Below, piece by piece: positions 46,801 to 55,146 of a stretch of 64,000 nucleotides of DNA. This stretch comes from Methylorubrum sp. B1-46 (lineage in GTDB: Bacteria > Pseudomonadota > Alphaproteobacteria > Rhizobiales > Beijerinckiaceae), in contig NZ_CP088247.1 of assembly GCF_021117295.1 (NCBI RefSeq), positions 4,851,001 to 4,915,000 on the forward strand, written 5' to 3'. The notes under the pieces are model-generated. The model ran no database searches. It was given only the letters and a program-made list of their open reading frames with translations, and was not told the origin of the DNA. How positions within the stretch are numbered: position 1 is the first letter of the stretch; every line of letters begins with the position of its first letter. The position numbers and the translations under genes are program-made.

Positions 46801-49800
46801 CGGAGCCTGCGCGACGCCCTGGCCCGGATCGGCGACGAACTCTCCGCCCGCAGCGAAGAGGCCACCGCAGCGCTCGCCCGCGTGGCCGAACAGGCCGGCG
46901 GCGAGGTCGGTGGCCGCACCGAGACGGCGCTGGAGGCCCTGCGCGAGACGCTGCGGCGGCTCGGCGACGAGGTCGCTGCCCGCGGCGCGTCCACGGCGCA
47001 GGCGCTGTCGCGCACGGCCGACGGCGTCGGCTCCGAGCTTGAGGCTCGTCTCGCCGCCCTGGAGGAAGGTTTCGACCGTCACGGCCGCGGCGCCGCCGCG
47101 CTCATCGCCCGCCAGTCCGACGAGGCGCAGGTCCGCCTCGAAGGGGCCGGCCGCGAGGTGGCGCTGGCCATCGCCGGCCACGCGTCGCAGGTCGGCGATG
47201 CGCTCCACCGCAGTCATTCCGCCTTCGTCGAGACTGCCGACGGCCGCGCCCGCGCGGTGGAAGAGGCGCTGGGCAGCCGCCTGGCCGCCCTTCAGGAGAC
47301 CATCGCCCGCGGCGACATCCTCGCCGACCGGATCGCCGGCAACGCGCAGTCGCTCGGCCAGACCCTGGATTCGCGTCTCGCCGAGATCGACCGGATCATC
47401 GCCGTGCAGGGCAACGCGCTTGCCGATTCCCTTGCCGAGCGGGCCCGCCTCGCCAGCGAGACCGTCGAGTCGCGCATCGGTGAGATGGAATCCCTCTCGG
47501 CCAAGCGCGCCGCGGAGATCGGTGAGAGCTTCGCGGCCCTCGTCGGCCATGTCGACACGCGGCTCGGCGCTCGCGCCAACGCCCTCAACGAGACCCTGGT
47601 GCTGCGCACCTCCGAGATCGCCCGCACCCTGGACGAGGGCAACCGCATTCTGGGTGAATCCCTCGACCGGCGCATCGAAGGCTCCGCGCAGGACATCGCC
47701 GACCGCGGCCGCGCCGTGGGCGACGTTCTCGCGGCCCGCGCCGCCGAGATCGCCGAGCGCCTCGAACGCACGACCCAGGATCTCGCCCGCCGCCTCGACG
47801 AGGGCGCCGAGCGCCTCGATACCGGCGTGGTCGCGCGCCTCGACACCCTCAGCGGCACGCTGGAGGAGCGCACCCGCCATCTCGACGAGTCCTTCGGCAT
47901 CCAGGCGCTCGAAGCGGTGCGCCTGATCGAGAGCCGCACCCGCACCATCGACGGCGAGCTGACCGGCCGCATCCGCGACCTCGTCGCCCTGCTGGAGCGC
48001 CGCGGCGGCCTCGCGGTCGAAGCGCTCGGCGGCCATGTCGAGGCACTCGCCCGCCTCTTCGACGAGCGGGCCGAGAGCCTCAACCACCTGTTCGACGAGC
48101 GCGGCGGCGCGCTGGCCGCCGATCTCGACCAGCGTAGCCGCGCGACGGTCGAGGGTCTCGAGGGCCGCCTCTCCGAGATCACCGGGGCCCTGGAACAGGG
48201 CGGCGCCTCGCTCGGCGCCCTGCTCGACCGCCGCGGCACCACCCTGCTCGCCGCCCTGCGCGATCTCGTCGGGCAGGTCGATGACCTCCTCGGCGAGGGC
48301 GCGGGCCGCCTCGGCTCCGCTCTCGACAGTCGTGCGGAGGAGATCCGGACTCTGCTCGACAGCCGCGCCGACGACCTGCGCGGCCTGATGGAAGGCAGCG
48401 CCGGCCGGGTGCGCGGCGAACTCGAAGCCGGTTTCGGTGCCTTCGAGACGGTGCTGGAGGAGCGTCTGCGCACGGTGCGCGACCTGCTCGACGCCCGCAG
48501 CAACGAGATCCGCGACACCTTCGATCACCGCACCGACGACCTGCGCGGCCTGATGGAGGGCGGTGCCGGGCAGGTGCGCGGCGCCTTCGATGCCAACCTC
48601 GGCGCCCTGGAGACGGTGCTGGAGGAGCGTCTGCGCACGGTGCGCGACCTGCTCGATGCCCGCAGCGGCGAGATCCGCGACACCCTCGACAGCCGCACCG
48701 GAGAGCTGCGCGGCCTCGTGGACGGCAGCGCCGGCCGTGTCCGCGGCGAGTTCGAGACGGGGCTCGACGCCCTGCGCGCTGCCCTGGAGGAGCCGGCCCG
48801 CACGGTGCAGGACCTGCTCGACAGCCGCGCCGGCGAGATCCGAGCCATGCTCGACGCCCGCGGCGACGACCTTCGCACGACGCTCGACGAGCGGGCCCGC
48901 ACGGTTCAGGACATCCTCGACCACCGCACGGGCGAGATCCGCGGGCTGCTCGACGGCCATGCCGGCCGCCTCGACGAGGGCTTCCAGGGCCGGATCCTGC
49001 CGCTCCAGGAGGCGCTGACCGAGGGCGCACGCCTGTTCGTCGAGACGCTGGAGGGCGGCATCGGCCGTGCCGCCGGTGAGGTCGATGCCCGCACGCGGGG
49101 CCTCGCCGCCCTGTTCGACGAGCGCCTCGGCGTCCTCGGCGACATCGTCGACGGACGCGGCCAGCAGGTCGCGCAGACCGTCGAGGGGCGGACGCAGGAG
49201 CTGGTCCGCCTGTTCGACGAGTTCCAGGCCCGCCTCGGCGCGCTGGTGGACGAGCGCTCGACCGCGCTGACCGGCCGTCTCGACGGCCAGACCCAGGCGA
49301 TGGCGGCCCTGTTCGACGAGCGGATGCAGAGCCTCGATGGGCTGGTGGAAACCCGCGGCGGCGCCTTCGCGCAGCTCGTGGAGCGCCAGGCCGCGGCTCT
49401 GGCCCAGACCGTCGACAGCCGCAGCGAGGACTTTACCGCCCGCATCGACGCACGCCTGCGCGCCTTCGCCACGGTGGTGGCGAGCCGCGCCAACGCGCTG
49501 GCCGATGCCTTCGACGAGCGCCAGGACGCCTACGCGGCCCTGATCGATGAAGGCATGGCCCGCATGGCCACCGCGCTCGACGAGCGCGCCCGCCAGCACG
49601 TGGCCCAGTTCGAGACGGTCGAGGAGCGCCAGAAGGCCGTCGCCGCCCTGGTCGAGGCCGGCACCGACCGGATCGCGGCGGCGCTCGACGAGCGCGCCCG
49701 GCAGCAGGCGGCGCTGACCGAGGCCTTCGACGGACAGCGGGACGCCTATGCCAGCCTGATCGAGCAGGGCACCGCCCGCATGGTCGCGGCCCTCGAAGAG

Positions 49801-52122
49801 CGGGCGCGCCACCACGCGGCGCAGGCCGAGACGGTGGAAGAGCGGCAGCGGGCCGTCGCAGGGCTCATCGAGGAAGGCACGGCCCGCCTGGTCGCGGCGC
49901 TCGACGAGCGCGCGGAGCGGCAGGCGGCCTTCACCGAGGCCTTCGACGGGCAGCGGGACGCCTATGCGAGCCTGATCGAGCAGGGCACTGCCCGGATGGT
50001 CTCCGCTCTCGAAGAGCGCGCGCGCCGTCACGCGGTGCTGGCCGAGGCGTTCGATCGCCAGAAGGAGGCCTACGCGGCCCTCATCGACGGCGGCACCGCC
50101 CGGATGGTCGCGGCGCTCGACGAGCGGGCCGAGCGGCAGGCGGCGCTGGCGGAGACCCTGGATGAGCGCCAGGGCGCCTATGCCTCGCTGGTGGAGGACG
50201 GCATCATCCGCATGGGCCGGATGCTGGAGGAGCGCGCCCAGCGTCACGCCGCCGAGGTTCAGAGCCGCGTCGCCGCGCTGGCCGAGACGATGGATCAGCG
50301 CAATGCGGCGCTTGCCCGCCTGATCGACGGCCCGGCCGCTTCCCTGGCCGACGCGCTGGCCGAGCGGGAGCAGGCCCTCGACCGGCTCATCGCCGACAAG
50401 GGCACGCCGCTGGTCGAGGCTCTGCGCGAGCGCACCGATGCCATCGTCGTTCGCACCGCGGAGTCGGCCCAGGCTCTGCGCGCGGCCTTGGACGAGGGCG
50501 CGGCGGCATCTGCCGACACCCTCGCCCAGGCGAACGAGCGGGTCCGCCGCGACGTCGCCGGCTTCCTCAGCCGGATCGAGAGCGCCAATGACGGGCTGAA
50601 GCATCTCGTCGGCGGCGCCTCCGAGAACCTCGCGGCGGTCGAGCAGGGGCTCGCGGCCCGTGTCGAGCAGATCCAGTCGGCCCTCGACCGGGTTGCCGCC
50701 GACACGGCGCAGGCTTCCGACCGGGTCTCGACGCAGGTCGTGGCCCTGCGCGAGGCCTCGCAGGGGGCGCTCGCCCAGGCGTCCGACCTCGCCGAGACCC
50801 TCGACGCCCGCGGCCGGGCCCTGGTGGAGCACACCGGCACGCATGTCGGCGCACTCTCGCAGGCCGCCGGCACCCTGGAGGCGGTGGAAGGCCGTCTCGC
50901 CGAGAGCTTGACGAACCGGCAGGCGGTGATCGAGGCGGTGCTGGCCCGTCTCGAGGAGCGCAGCCAAGCCATCGAGGCGCAGACCGGCCGCTTCGGCAGC
51001 GTGGTCGAGGAGACGCTGCGCGCGGCCGAGGCCCGTGCCCGCGAACTCAGCGAGAGCGTGGCCCGCGCGGCCCGCGAAGCCGGCACCGCGGTGGCGGGCG
51101 ACTTCGAGCGCCTGCGCAGCGGCGCCGACGAGGAGAGCGCCCGCACGGCGGGGGCGGTCCGTAGCGCCATCGAGGCGGCCTCCGCCAAGATGATGGAGAG
51201 CTTCGCGGCCGCCTCCGGCCAGTTCGGCGACTCGGTCGCGCGGATGAACGCGATGGCCGCCGAGATCCGCCGCGAGCTCGACGCGACCCGCGCCGACCTG
51301 CAGCGCGGCGTCCTCGACCTGCCGCGCGAGACGCAGGATGCGACGGGCGAGATGCGCCGTGTCGTGGCCGAGCAGATCGACGCGCTGAACGAGCTGGCGG
51401 CGCTCGTCGCCCGCTCCAACCGCTCGGTCGATGTCGCCCAGCCCGCGGCGCAGGCCCGCGGCGCCGAGCAGCGCCGCACCGCCGAGGGAGGCCGCGCCGC
51501 CTCCGCGCCCGCCGCCGCACCGCAGCCGGCGCCTGCGCCGGCCCGCGCTGCGGCGCCGACGGCGGCCCGGCCCCAGGCGGCGGCTCCCGCCCCCGCGCGT
51601 CCGGCGAGCCCGGCCGCCGCTCCGGCCGGAGCCCAGACTCCCGTCCAGGGACGGCCCGGCACCCGCGACAACCGCGGCTGGCTGTCCGATCTCCTGACTC
51701 GCGCCTCGCTCGATGACGACGGCGCCGAGGCGATCCCCGTCCCGGCTACTGCGCCCGAGACGAAGGGATCGGTGGAGCGGATCTCCCTCGACGCGATCTC
51801 GACCGATATCGCCCGCATGGTCGATCATCAGGCCTCGGTCGAGTTCTGGCAGCGCTACCGCCGCGGCGACACGAACCTGTTCGACGGCCGCCTCTACACG
51901 GCGCAGGGCCGCCAGACCTTCGAGCAGATCCAGCGCCGCTACCGGGCGGATGCGGAGTTCCGCCGCACGGTCGACCGCTATGTCGGCGAGTTCGAGCGGC
52001 TGCTCGGCGAGGTGACGAAGAACGACCGCGACACCAAGCGCGCGGACGCCTACCTCACCTCTGAGACGGGCAAGGTCTACACCATGCTCGCCCATGCCAG
52101 CGGCCGGTTCGACGAGGCCTGA
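43861..52122 (+). CDS. Giant polar growth ring protein, GPR/RgsE-like
   Basis: 2753 residues. Residues 1-110 are soluble, followed by two TM helices (about 116-138 and 154-178). About 2350 residues of helix come next, largely built of 11-residue repeats (for example FAQTGGAITAR, FAETGEGLSRH, FAATGAAISED). Within this are three higher-order tandem arrays. A Pro/Ala linker (2532-2600) and a compact C-terminal domain follow (DHQASVEFWQRYRRGDTNLF, YLTSETGKVYTMLAHASGR). Agrobacterium GPR and Sinorhizobium RgsE, apolipoprotein-like organisers of the growth pole, share this plan and C-terminus but are shorter (about 2100 residues). The ATG at 43861 opens MATEKKLKDPAE. Confidence 0.83.
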   Translation: MATEKKLKDPAEAALSAIEQALNLDIPAPGEAARVEPRLPDVGDGDLLADPFSEAGGRRTPNLDIDPAASELPLPERGRSRREGGLLPPDRSLVANDDRQNIGILQQTLRVRPSRKPYLVAAVASFFWLNGLVALAWNQSGGDLKAFITGLTALQAAVVATAIAGPIVLFLITAMLAVRAHEMRLVARAVGEVAIRLAEPESFSTDAVLTMSQTVRREVAAVGDGVERALARAGELETLVRGEISTLERAYSDNEIRIRSLVDELIAQRESIVGSADRVRGAITGSHENLSSELEGAAERIVAAINGAGERVTGALDARGEAITTALGEVGERVVGNVSTRGDDLIRQLTATSEGVRGGLEEIGTNLTSALQQRADEVTQAFERTGGALTRTLADNAGAVAQSLSETGTGLIEALDRQGGAVRETFERSTKGLEEAFLSRGTELTERFAQTGGAITARFAETGEGLSRHFAATGAAISEDIAARGALLRTEIEAAGTGVSELIEGRGRDAQAALALAAGSVADDFSARIDGVRAAFLVSATRAAETMDGRGLELAGRIEASATRVEDVIAVQGGALASNLDAAGERVVGLMSDRAAQAAATVEGALAGLGSSFAANASGTAERLRETVARLGDALDARATAAHDGIRRNTEAATESVGASVETLERRLREAIETVGGLLAERTAESTARMLHTAEETSGAAQAQAAAVAARFAEAAETLRRAADEAAAAVETRSDDVVGRFQAAAERVGGELGSRSESASQTLHAAIQRMADELTARSAEATGALALAAAHAGGEISNRTDQSMQSLQDLLRQVADEIAVRGSEASVALSLAAAQAGGDIGSRADQSAQGLRALLGQVREEIDGRSAEVTQALARTAERVGGEVGTRTEESLRTLRDALDRIGDELSARSSETTAALARAAEQAGGAIDTRTEASLRTLRETLARVGDELSARSEEATAALASVAEQAGGTVGTRTEASLRSLRDALARIGDELSARSEEATAALARVAEQAGGEVGGRTETALEALRETLRRLGDEVAARGASTAQALSRTADGVGSELEARLAALEEGFDRHGRGAAALIARQSDEAQVRLEGAGREVALAIAGHASQVGDALHRSHSAFVETADGRARAVEEALGSRLAALQETIARGDILADRIAGNAQSLGQTLDSRLAEIDRIIAVQGNALADSLAERARLASETVESRIGEMESLSAKRAAEIGESFAALVGHVDTRLGARANALNETLVLRTSEIARTLDEGNRILGESLDRRIEGSAQDIADRGRAVGDVLAARAAEIAERLERTTQDLARRLDEGAERLDTGVVARLDTLSGTLEERTRHLDESFGIQALEAVRLIESRTRTIDGELTGRIRDLVALLERRGGLAVEALGGHVEALARLFDERAESLNHLFDERGGALAADLDQRSRATVEGLEGRLSEITGALEQGGASLGALLDRRGTTLLAALRDLVGQVDDLLGEGAGRLGSALDSRAEEIRTLLDSRADDLRGLMEGSAGRVRGELEAGFGAFETVLEERLRTVRDLLDARSNEIRDTFDHRTDDLRGLMEGGAGQVRGAFDANLGALETVLEERLRTVRDLLDARSGEIRDTLDSRTGELRGLVDGSAGRVRGEFETGLDALRAALEEPARTVQDLLDSRAGEIRAMLDARGDDLRTTLDERARTVQDILDHRTGEIRGLLDGHAGRLDEGFQGRILPLQEALTEGARLFVETLEGGIGRAAGEVDARTRGLAALFDERLGVLGDIVDGRGQQVAQTVEGRTQELVRLFDEFQARLGALVDERSTALTGRLDGQTQAMAALFDERMQSLDGLVETRGGAFAQLVERQAAALAQTVDSRSEDFTARIDARLRAFATVVASRANALADAFDERQDAYAALIDEGMARMATALDERARQHVAQFETVEERQKAVAALVEAGTDRIAAALDERARQQAALTEAFDGQRDAYASLIEQGTARMVAALEERARHHAAQAETVEERQRAVAGLIEEGTARLVAALDERAERQAAFTEAFDGQRDAYASLIEQGTARMVSALEERARRHAVLAEAFDRQKEAYAALIDGGTARMVAALDERAERQAALAETLDERQGAYASLVEDGIIRMGRMLEERAQRHAAEVQSRVAALAETMDQRNAALARLIDGPAASLADALAEREQALDRLIADKGTPLVEALRERTDAIVVRTAESAQALRAALDEGAAASADTLAQANERVRRDVAGFLSRIESANDGLKHLVGGASENLAAVEQGLAARVEQIQSALDRVAADTAQASDRVSTQVVALREASQGALAQASDLAETLDARGRALVEHTGTHVGALSQAAGTLEAVEGRLAESLTNRQAVIEAVLARLEERSQAIEAQTGRFGSVVEETLRAAEARARELSESVARAAREAGTAVAGDFERLRSGADEESARTAGAVRSAIEAASAKMMESFAAASGQFGDSVARMNAMAAEIRRELDATRADLQRGVLDLPRETQDATGEMRRVVAEQIDALNELAALVARSNRSVDVAQPAAQARGAEQRRTAEGGRAASAPAAAPQPAPAPARAAAPTAARPQAAAPAPARPASPAAAPAGAQTPVQGRPGTRDNRGWLSDLLTRASLDDDGAEAIPVPATAPETKGSVERISLDAISTDIARMVDHQASVEFWQRYRRGDTNLFDGRLYTAQGRQTFEQIQRRYRADAEFRRTVDRYVGEFERLLGEVTKNDRDTKRADAYLTSETGKVYTMLAHASGRFDEA
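46123..47046 (+). repeat. Seven tandem 132-bp (44-residue) units inside the GPR-like gene
   Basis: Units start at 46123, 46255, 46387, 46519, 46651, 46783 and 46915. Each encodes a variant of RTEASLRTLRETLARVGDEL followed by SARSEEATAALASVAEQAGG. The period is four 11-residue repeats. The units starting at 46519, 46651 and 46783 are the most alike. Confidence 0.9.
48376..48870 (+). repeat. Three tandem 165-bp (55-residue) units inside the GPR-like gene
   Basis: Units start at 48376, 48541 and 48706 and encode LRGLMEGSAGRVRG, then ETVLEERLRTVRDLLDARS and similar. The period is five 11-residue repeats. The first two share long identical DNA runs, suggesting recent duplication. Confidence 0.9.
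49504..50259 (+). repeat. Seven tandem 108-bp (36-residue) units inside the GPR-like gene
   Basis: Units start at 49504, 49612, 49720, 49828, 49936, 50044 and 50152 and encode variants of EAFDGQRDAYASLIEQGTAR then MVAALEERARHHAAQA. The 36-residue period breaks the 11-residue rhythm used elsewhere. The units starting at 49720 and 49936 are nearly identical, hinting at a 216-bp duplication. Confidence 0.9.
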
Positions 52123-52198
52123 GGCGTGAGGGCTGGATGAGGCGGGTTCGGTGTCGCCGAGCCTGCCTCGGGACGTAATCGACCGGAGCATCCAACGA

Positions 52199-52238
52199 AA
52201 AAGGCCCCCGGCGCTTGCATGCGCCGGGGGCCTTTTCT
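52199..52238. terminator. Bidirectional terminator between the GPR-like and XRE-cupin genes
   Basis: A 14-bp stem AAGGCCCCCGGCGC / GCGCCGGGGGCCTT with loop TTGCAT is followed by TTCTG and preceded by CGAAA. It can serve both convergent genes. Confidence 0.88.
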
Positions 52239-52374
52239 GTCTCGTGTCGCTGTCCCGAGGGAGCCGTTTCGTCCTGATTCCGGCTGATCACTTCGGCCCT
52301 GCCGGGATGCCTCTCACCCCACATGCGGGACGAGGGTGGCGCCGGTCGATCGAACCGATCGCGCCGTGGCCGGA

Positions 52375-53004
52375 TCACTCCATCACGGCGGCCTTCATGA
52401 TCACCACCATCGTCGCCCGGCCCGGCTCGTCGCCGAGACAGCGGATGCTGTGCGGGCGGTCGCAGCGGTAGCGCAGGGTCTCGCCGGCATTGGCCCGCTG
52501 GACCTCGCCAGCCACCTCGACCTCGAAGCTGCCCTCCAGCACCGACAGCGACTCGACCGAGCCGCGCTGATGCGCGTCGGATTCGAGCACGCCGCCGGCA
52601 TCGGCGGTGACGTCGTACCATTGCAGCCACTCGACGGTCTTGATCCAGCCGATGATGGCGAGCCGCACTTTCCCGTCGTCGGAAACGAGCCGCGGGGTGT
52701 CGGCGCGGGAGAAGCGCTCGATGAAGGGCTCTTCGTCGGAAGTGGCGAGCACACGCTCGATCGATACGTCGAGCGCCTGGCTCAAGCGCCAGATCGTGGC
52801 CAGTGTCGGATTGGTCTCGTTGCGCTCGATCTGGCTGATGATCGACTTCGCCACGCCGGATTGTTCGGCCAATTCAGAGAGGGAGAGGTTGTAGGCCTTG
52901 CGCAGCCGCTGGATCGTCTTGCCGAGCTGGCCCGAGAGCACCTGCGCGCCGCTGGCGAGATCCTTCGGCCGTCCGCGTTCGAGGCTTGCCGCTATGTCCT
53001 GCAT
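52375..53004 (-). CDS. XRE-family transcriptional regulator with cupin domain
   Basis: 209 residues. The helix-turn-helix is at about 30-80 (IQRLRKAYNLSLSELAEQSG then VAKSIISQIERNETNPTLAT). A cupin domain at about 125-205 has GSVESLSVLEGSFEVEVAGE and ETLRYRCDRPHSIRCLG. Such regulators sense a small molecule in the cupin and control nearby or distant metabolic genes. ATG at 53004 is used; a GTG at 53055 would add 17 residues. It lies downstream of thiD on the same strand, separated by about 195 bp. Ligand unknown. Confidence 0.88.
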   Translation of the reverse strand: MQDIAASLERGRPKDLASGAQVLSGQLGKTIQRLRKAYNLSLSELAEQSGVAKSIISQIERNETNPTLATIWRLSQALDVSIERVLATSDEEPFIERFSRADTPRLVSDDGKVRLAIIGWIKTVEWLQWYDVTADAGGVLESDAHQRGSVESLSVLEGSFEVEVAGEVQRANAGETLRYRCDRPHSIRCLGDEPGRATMVVIMKAAVME

Positions 53005-53199
53005 CACGTCGGTCCGCTGAAAGTGCCCGCCGAACTCTCCGCGCGCCGAAGACACCCTCGCGGGCGGATCGGATCACGAAATCGTGGGCGGGGCACCGAA
53101 AGGCGTTCCGTTATCCGAACGAGCGTTTGATCTGTCAAACGCAAATCGACGGCGAAGGGCGGTTTCGTCCCTGCCCTCGGTGCTGGCTGGAGCGCGAAA

Positions 53200-54006
53200 C
53201 TATTGCCAGAGCGTGTGGAAATGGTGGAGCGGACCGTGGCCGTGGCCGACGGGCACGGAATCGGCGGCGCGGATCGCCGCCGTGACGTAGGTCTTCGCCC
53301 CGCCCACCGCCTCGGCGAGGCCCTGCCCACGGGCCAGACCGGCCGCCACGGCCGCCGAAAGGGTACAGCCGGTGCCGTGGCTGTTGCGCGTCTCGATGCG
53401 CGGCGCCGCGAATCGGCGCAGGGTCCCGTCGGCTGCGATGAGATGATCGACGCTTTCGCGGCCCTCGCCGTGGCCGCCCTTGATCAGCACCGCCCGCGCC
53501 CCGCGCCCCAGCAGCCGGCGGGCTTGGCCCACCGCCTCGTTCTCGTGTCCGGCCTCCGCCTCGTCGAGTAGGGTCGCCGCCTCCGGCAGGTTGGGCGTGA
53601 CGACGGTGGCCAGCGGCATCAGCGCGCTGCGCAGGGTTTCGACGGCTTCCTGCGAGATCAGCCGGTCGCCGCTGGTGGCGACCATGACGGGGTCGAGCAC
53701 CAACGGAATGCCGGCGGCGTGCCGCCGCAGGCCCTCGGCCACCGCCCGGATCGTCTCGGGCCGCGAGAGCATGCCGATCTTCACCGCACCCACCGCGAGG
53801 TCGGCGAAGACCGAGTCGATCTGCGCGGCGACGAAATCTGCGGGCACGTCGTGGATCGCCTGCACGCCCGTCGTGTTCTGCGCGGTCAGCGCGGTGACGA
53901 CGCTGGCGCCGTAGACGCGAAGCGCCGCGAAGGTCTTGAGATCGGCCTGGATGCCGGCGCCCCCGCTCGAATCAGAGCCGGCGATGGTCAGGGCGATGGC
54001 GGTCAT
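53200..54006 (-). CDS. thiD: Hydroxymethylpyrimidine / phosphomethylpyrimidine kinase
   Basis: Ribokinase-fold enzyme (268 residues) that makes HMP-PP for thiamine synthesis. Family marks are [20 protein letters not shown] (substrate site), [41 protein letters not shown] and the anion hole [19 protein letters not shown] at 54006 with GGGAGACGCCC upstream. It lies 111 bp downstream of thiE on the same strand. TenA in this window could supply its substrate. Confidence 0.94.
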   Translation of the reverse strand: MTAIALTIAGSDSSGGAGIQADLKTFAALRVYGASVVTALTAQNTTGVQAIHDVPADFVAAQIDSVFADLAVGAVKIGMLSRPETIRAVAEGLRRHAAGIPLVLDPVMVATSGDRLISQEAVETLRSALMPLATVVTPNLPEAATLLDEAEAGHENEAVGQARRLLGRGARAVLIKGGHGEGRESVDHLIAADGTLRRFAAPRIETRNSHGTGCTLSAAVAAGLARGQGLAEAVGGAKTYVTAAIRAADSVPVGHGHGPLHHFHTLWQ

Positions 54007-54044
54007 GGGCGTCTCCCGTCGTCGATTTTTGTGTCGGCCACCTC

Positions 54045-54119
54045 TCGGGACGATGCTCTCTTGTTGTTTGCGCATCGTCTTTTTCGAAGGCCGTCCACCG
54101 CCTTTCGGGACGATGCTCT
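54045..54119. repeat. Repeat pair with TCGGGACGATGCTCT, family C
   Basis: The 15-mer TCGGGACGATGCTCT occurs at 54045-54059 and again at 54105-54119, exactly 60 bp apart. Read on the minus strand, the right part forms an AGAGCATCGTCCCGAAAGG to CTTCGAAAAAGACGATGC palindrome, the type dispersed in Methylobacterium and rhizobial genomes. It fills the thiE-thiD gap, and its end abuts the thiE stop. Confidence 0.7.
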
Positions 54120-54879
54120 AGCGCATCCCCGCGTTGCCGCGCTGCCCGAGGGCCTCGTCGACCCGCGCACGCAGATCCCGTGCCTTGGCCTCGGTGGCGC
54201 CGCCCTTGAACAGCGCGCCGATCAGCGCCACCCCGTCTGCACCCGCCCGGATCACGGAGGCCGCGTTGCTGGCGTCGATCCCGGCGATCGCGCCGAGCGG
54301 GAGGGCCTGGCCGCGGGCAAGCCTGGCGCGGAACACGATCCGCTGCAGCCCGTCGAGGCCGACCGGCGGATCCGGGTTGTCCTTGCTGGCGGTGGCGAAG
54401 ACGCCGCCGATGCAGGCGTAGTCGATGGGTAGTCGGTAGAGCTCGTCGGCCTGGGCGCCGGTCTTCACGGTGAGCCCGATGATCGCGCGCGGTCCGAGCA
54501 AGCGGCGCGCCTCTTCCGGGTGGAGATCCGATTGGCCGAGATGCACGCCCTCGACGCTGGCGGCGAGAGCGAGATCGACCCGATCGTTGACCAGCAGCGG
54601 CGCGCGGCCGGCCACGGCGGCGTGGATCGCCCGGATCCGCGCTAGCGCCGCGCGGGCGTCCGTCAGGTCCTTTTCGCGGTACTGGAGCAGGGTGGCGCCC
54701 CCGGCCACGGCCTCCGCCGCCAGGGCGGCGAGCGTTGCCGCATCGCCGCCGAGCACGCCGATATCGAGGATGCCGTAGAGGCGCAGGTCCACCGCGATGC
54801 CTGCCGACGGCCGGGCCAAGCCGAGCCCTGCACCGCTCCCCGCGTCATGCCGTCTCTCCTGCCCCGCCCCGATGCTCAT
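54118..54879 (-). CDS. thiE: Thiamine phosphate synthase
   Basis: Joins HMP-PP and thiazole phosphate to thiamine phosphate (253 residues, TIM barrel). Motifs: [17 protein letters not shown] (pyrophosphate/HMP), [46 protein letters not shown] and [15 protein letters not shown]. The first 28 residues ([18 protein letters not shown] and on) look non-conserved, so a later start is possible; ATG at 54879 is the only ATG. It lies upstream of thiD. No TPP riboswitch (THI box) is visible upstream in the 267-bp divergent gap. Confidence 0.92.
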   Translation of the reverse strand: MSIGAGQERRHDAGSGAGLGLARPSAGIAVDLRLYGILDIGVLGGDAATLAALAAEAVAGGATLLQYREKDLTDARAALARIRAIHAAVAGRAPLLVNDRVDLALAASVEGVHLGQSDLHPEEARRLLGPRAIIGLTVKTGAQADELYRLPIDYACIGGVFATASKDNPDPPVGLDGLQRIVFRARLARGQALPLGAIAGIDASNAASVIRAGADGVALIGALFKGGATEAKARDLRARVDEALGQRGNAGMR

Positions 54880-55146
54880 GCTGCCCCCGATCCCGTTCGA
54901 GCGTCTGCCGTCCGAGCGCCATCGCCGCTCGCCATCGCCGCTCGTTGGGCCGCTCCCTTCGGTGATCCTGCTTTCGATCTAGCAGGATCGGCCCGCCGCG
55001 GCGACCGTGACCGTACTCGGCTGCGGATGAGGCCGTCGCCTCCGTTGACGGTGAAGGGGCCGATCCGGCAAGAGCGAGGCGGTGGGTCGGAACCGCTTCC
55101 GCCGCCGAGGAAGGCCCGAGGAGAGGGGCTCAAGGCCGACGAACGC

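Noticed and set aside
51454-51650. Pro/Ala-rich stretch as a frameshift or assembly error in the GPR-like gene
   Set aside because: The frame continues into a conserved C-terminal domain, so it is a normal flexible linker.
46543-52191. Open frame of 1882 codons on the minus strand, opposite the GPR-like gene
   Set aside because: It is a by-product of the high-GC, repeat-rich coding strand opposite. It lacks family motifs and a credible start, and the plus-strand protein has clear TM helices, repeats and a conserved C-terminus.
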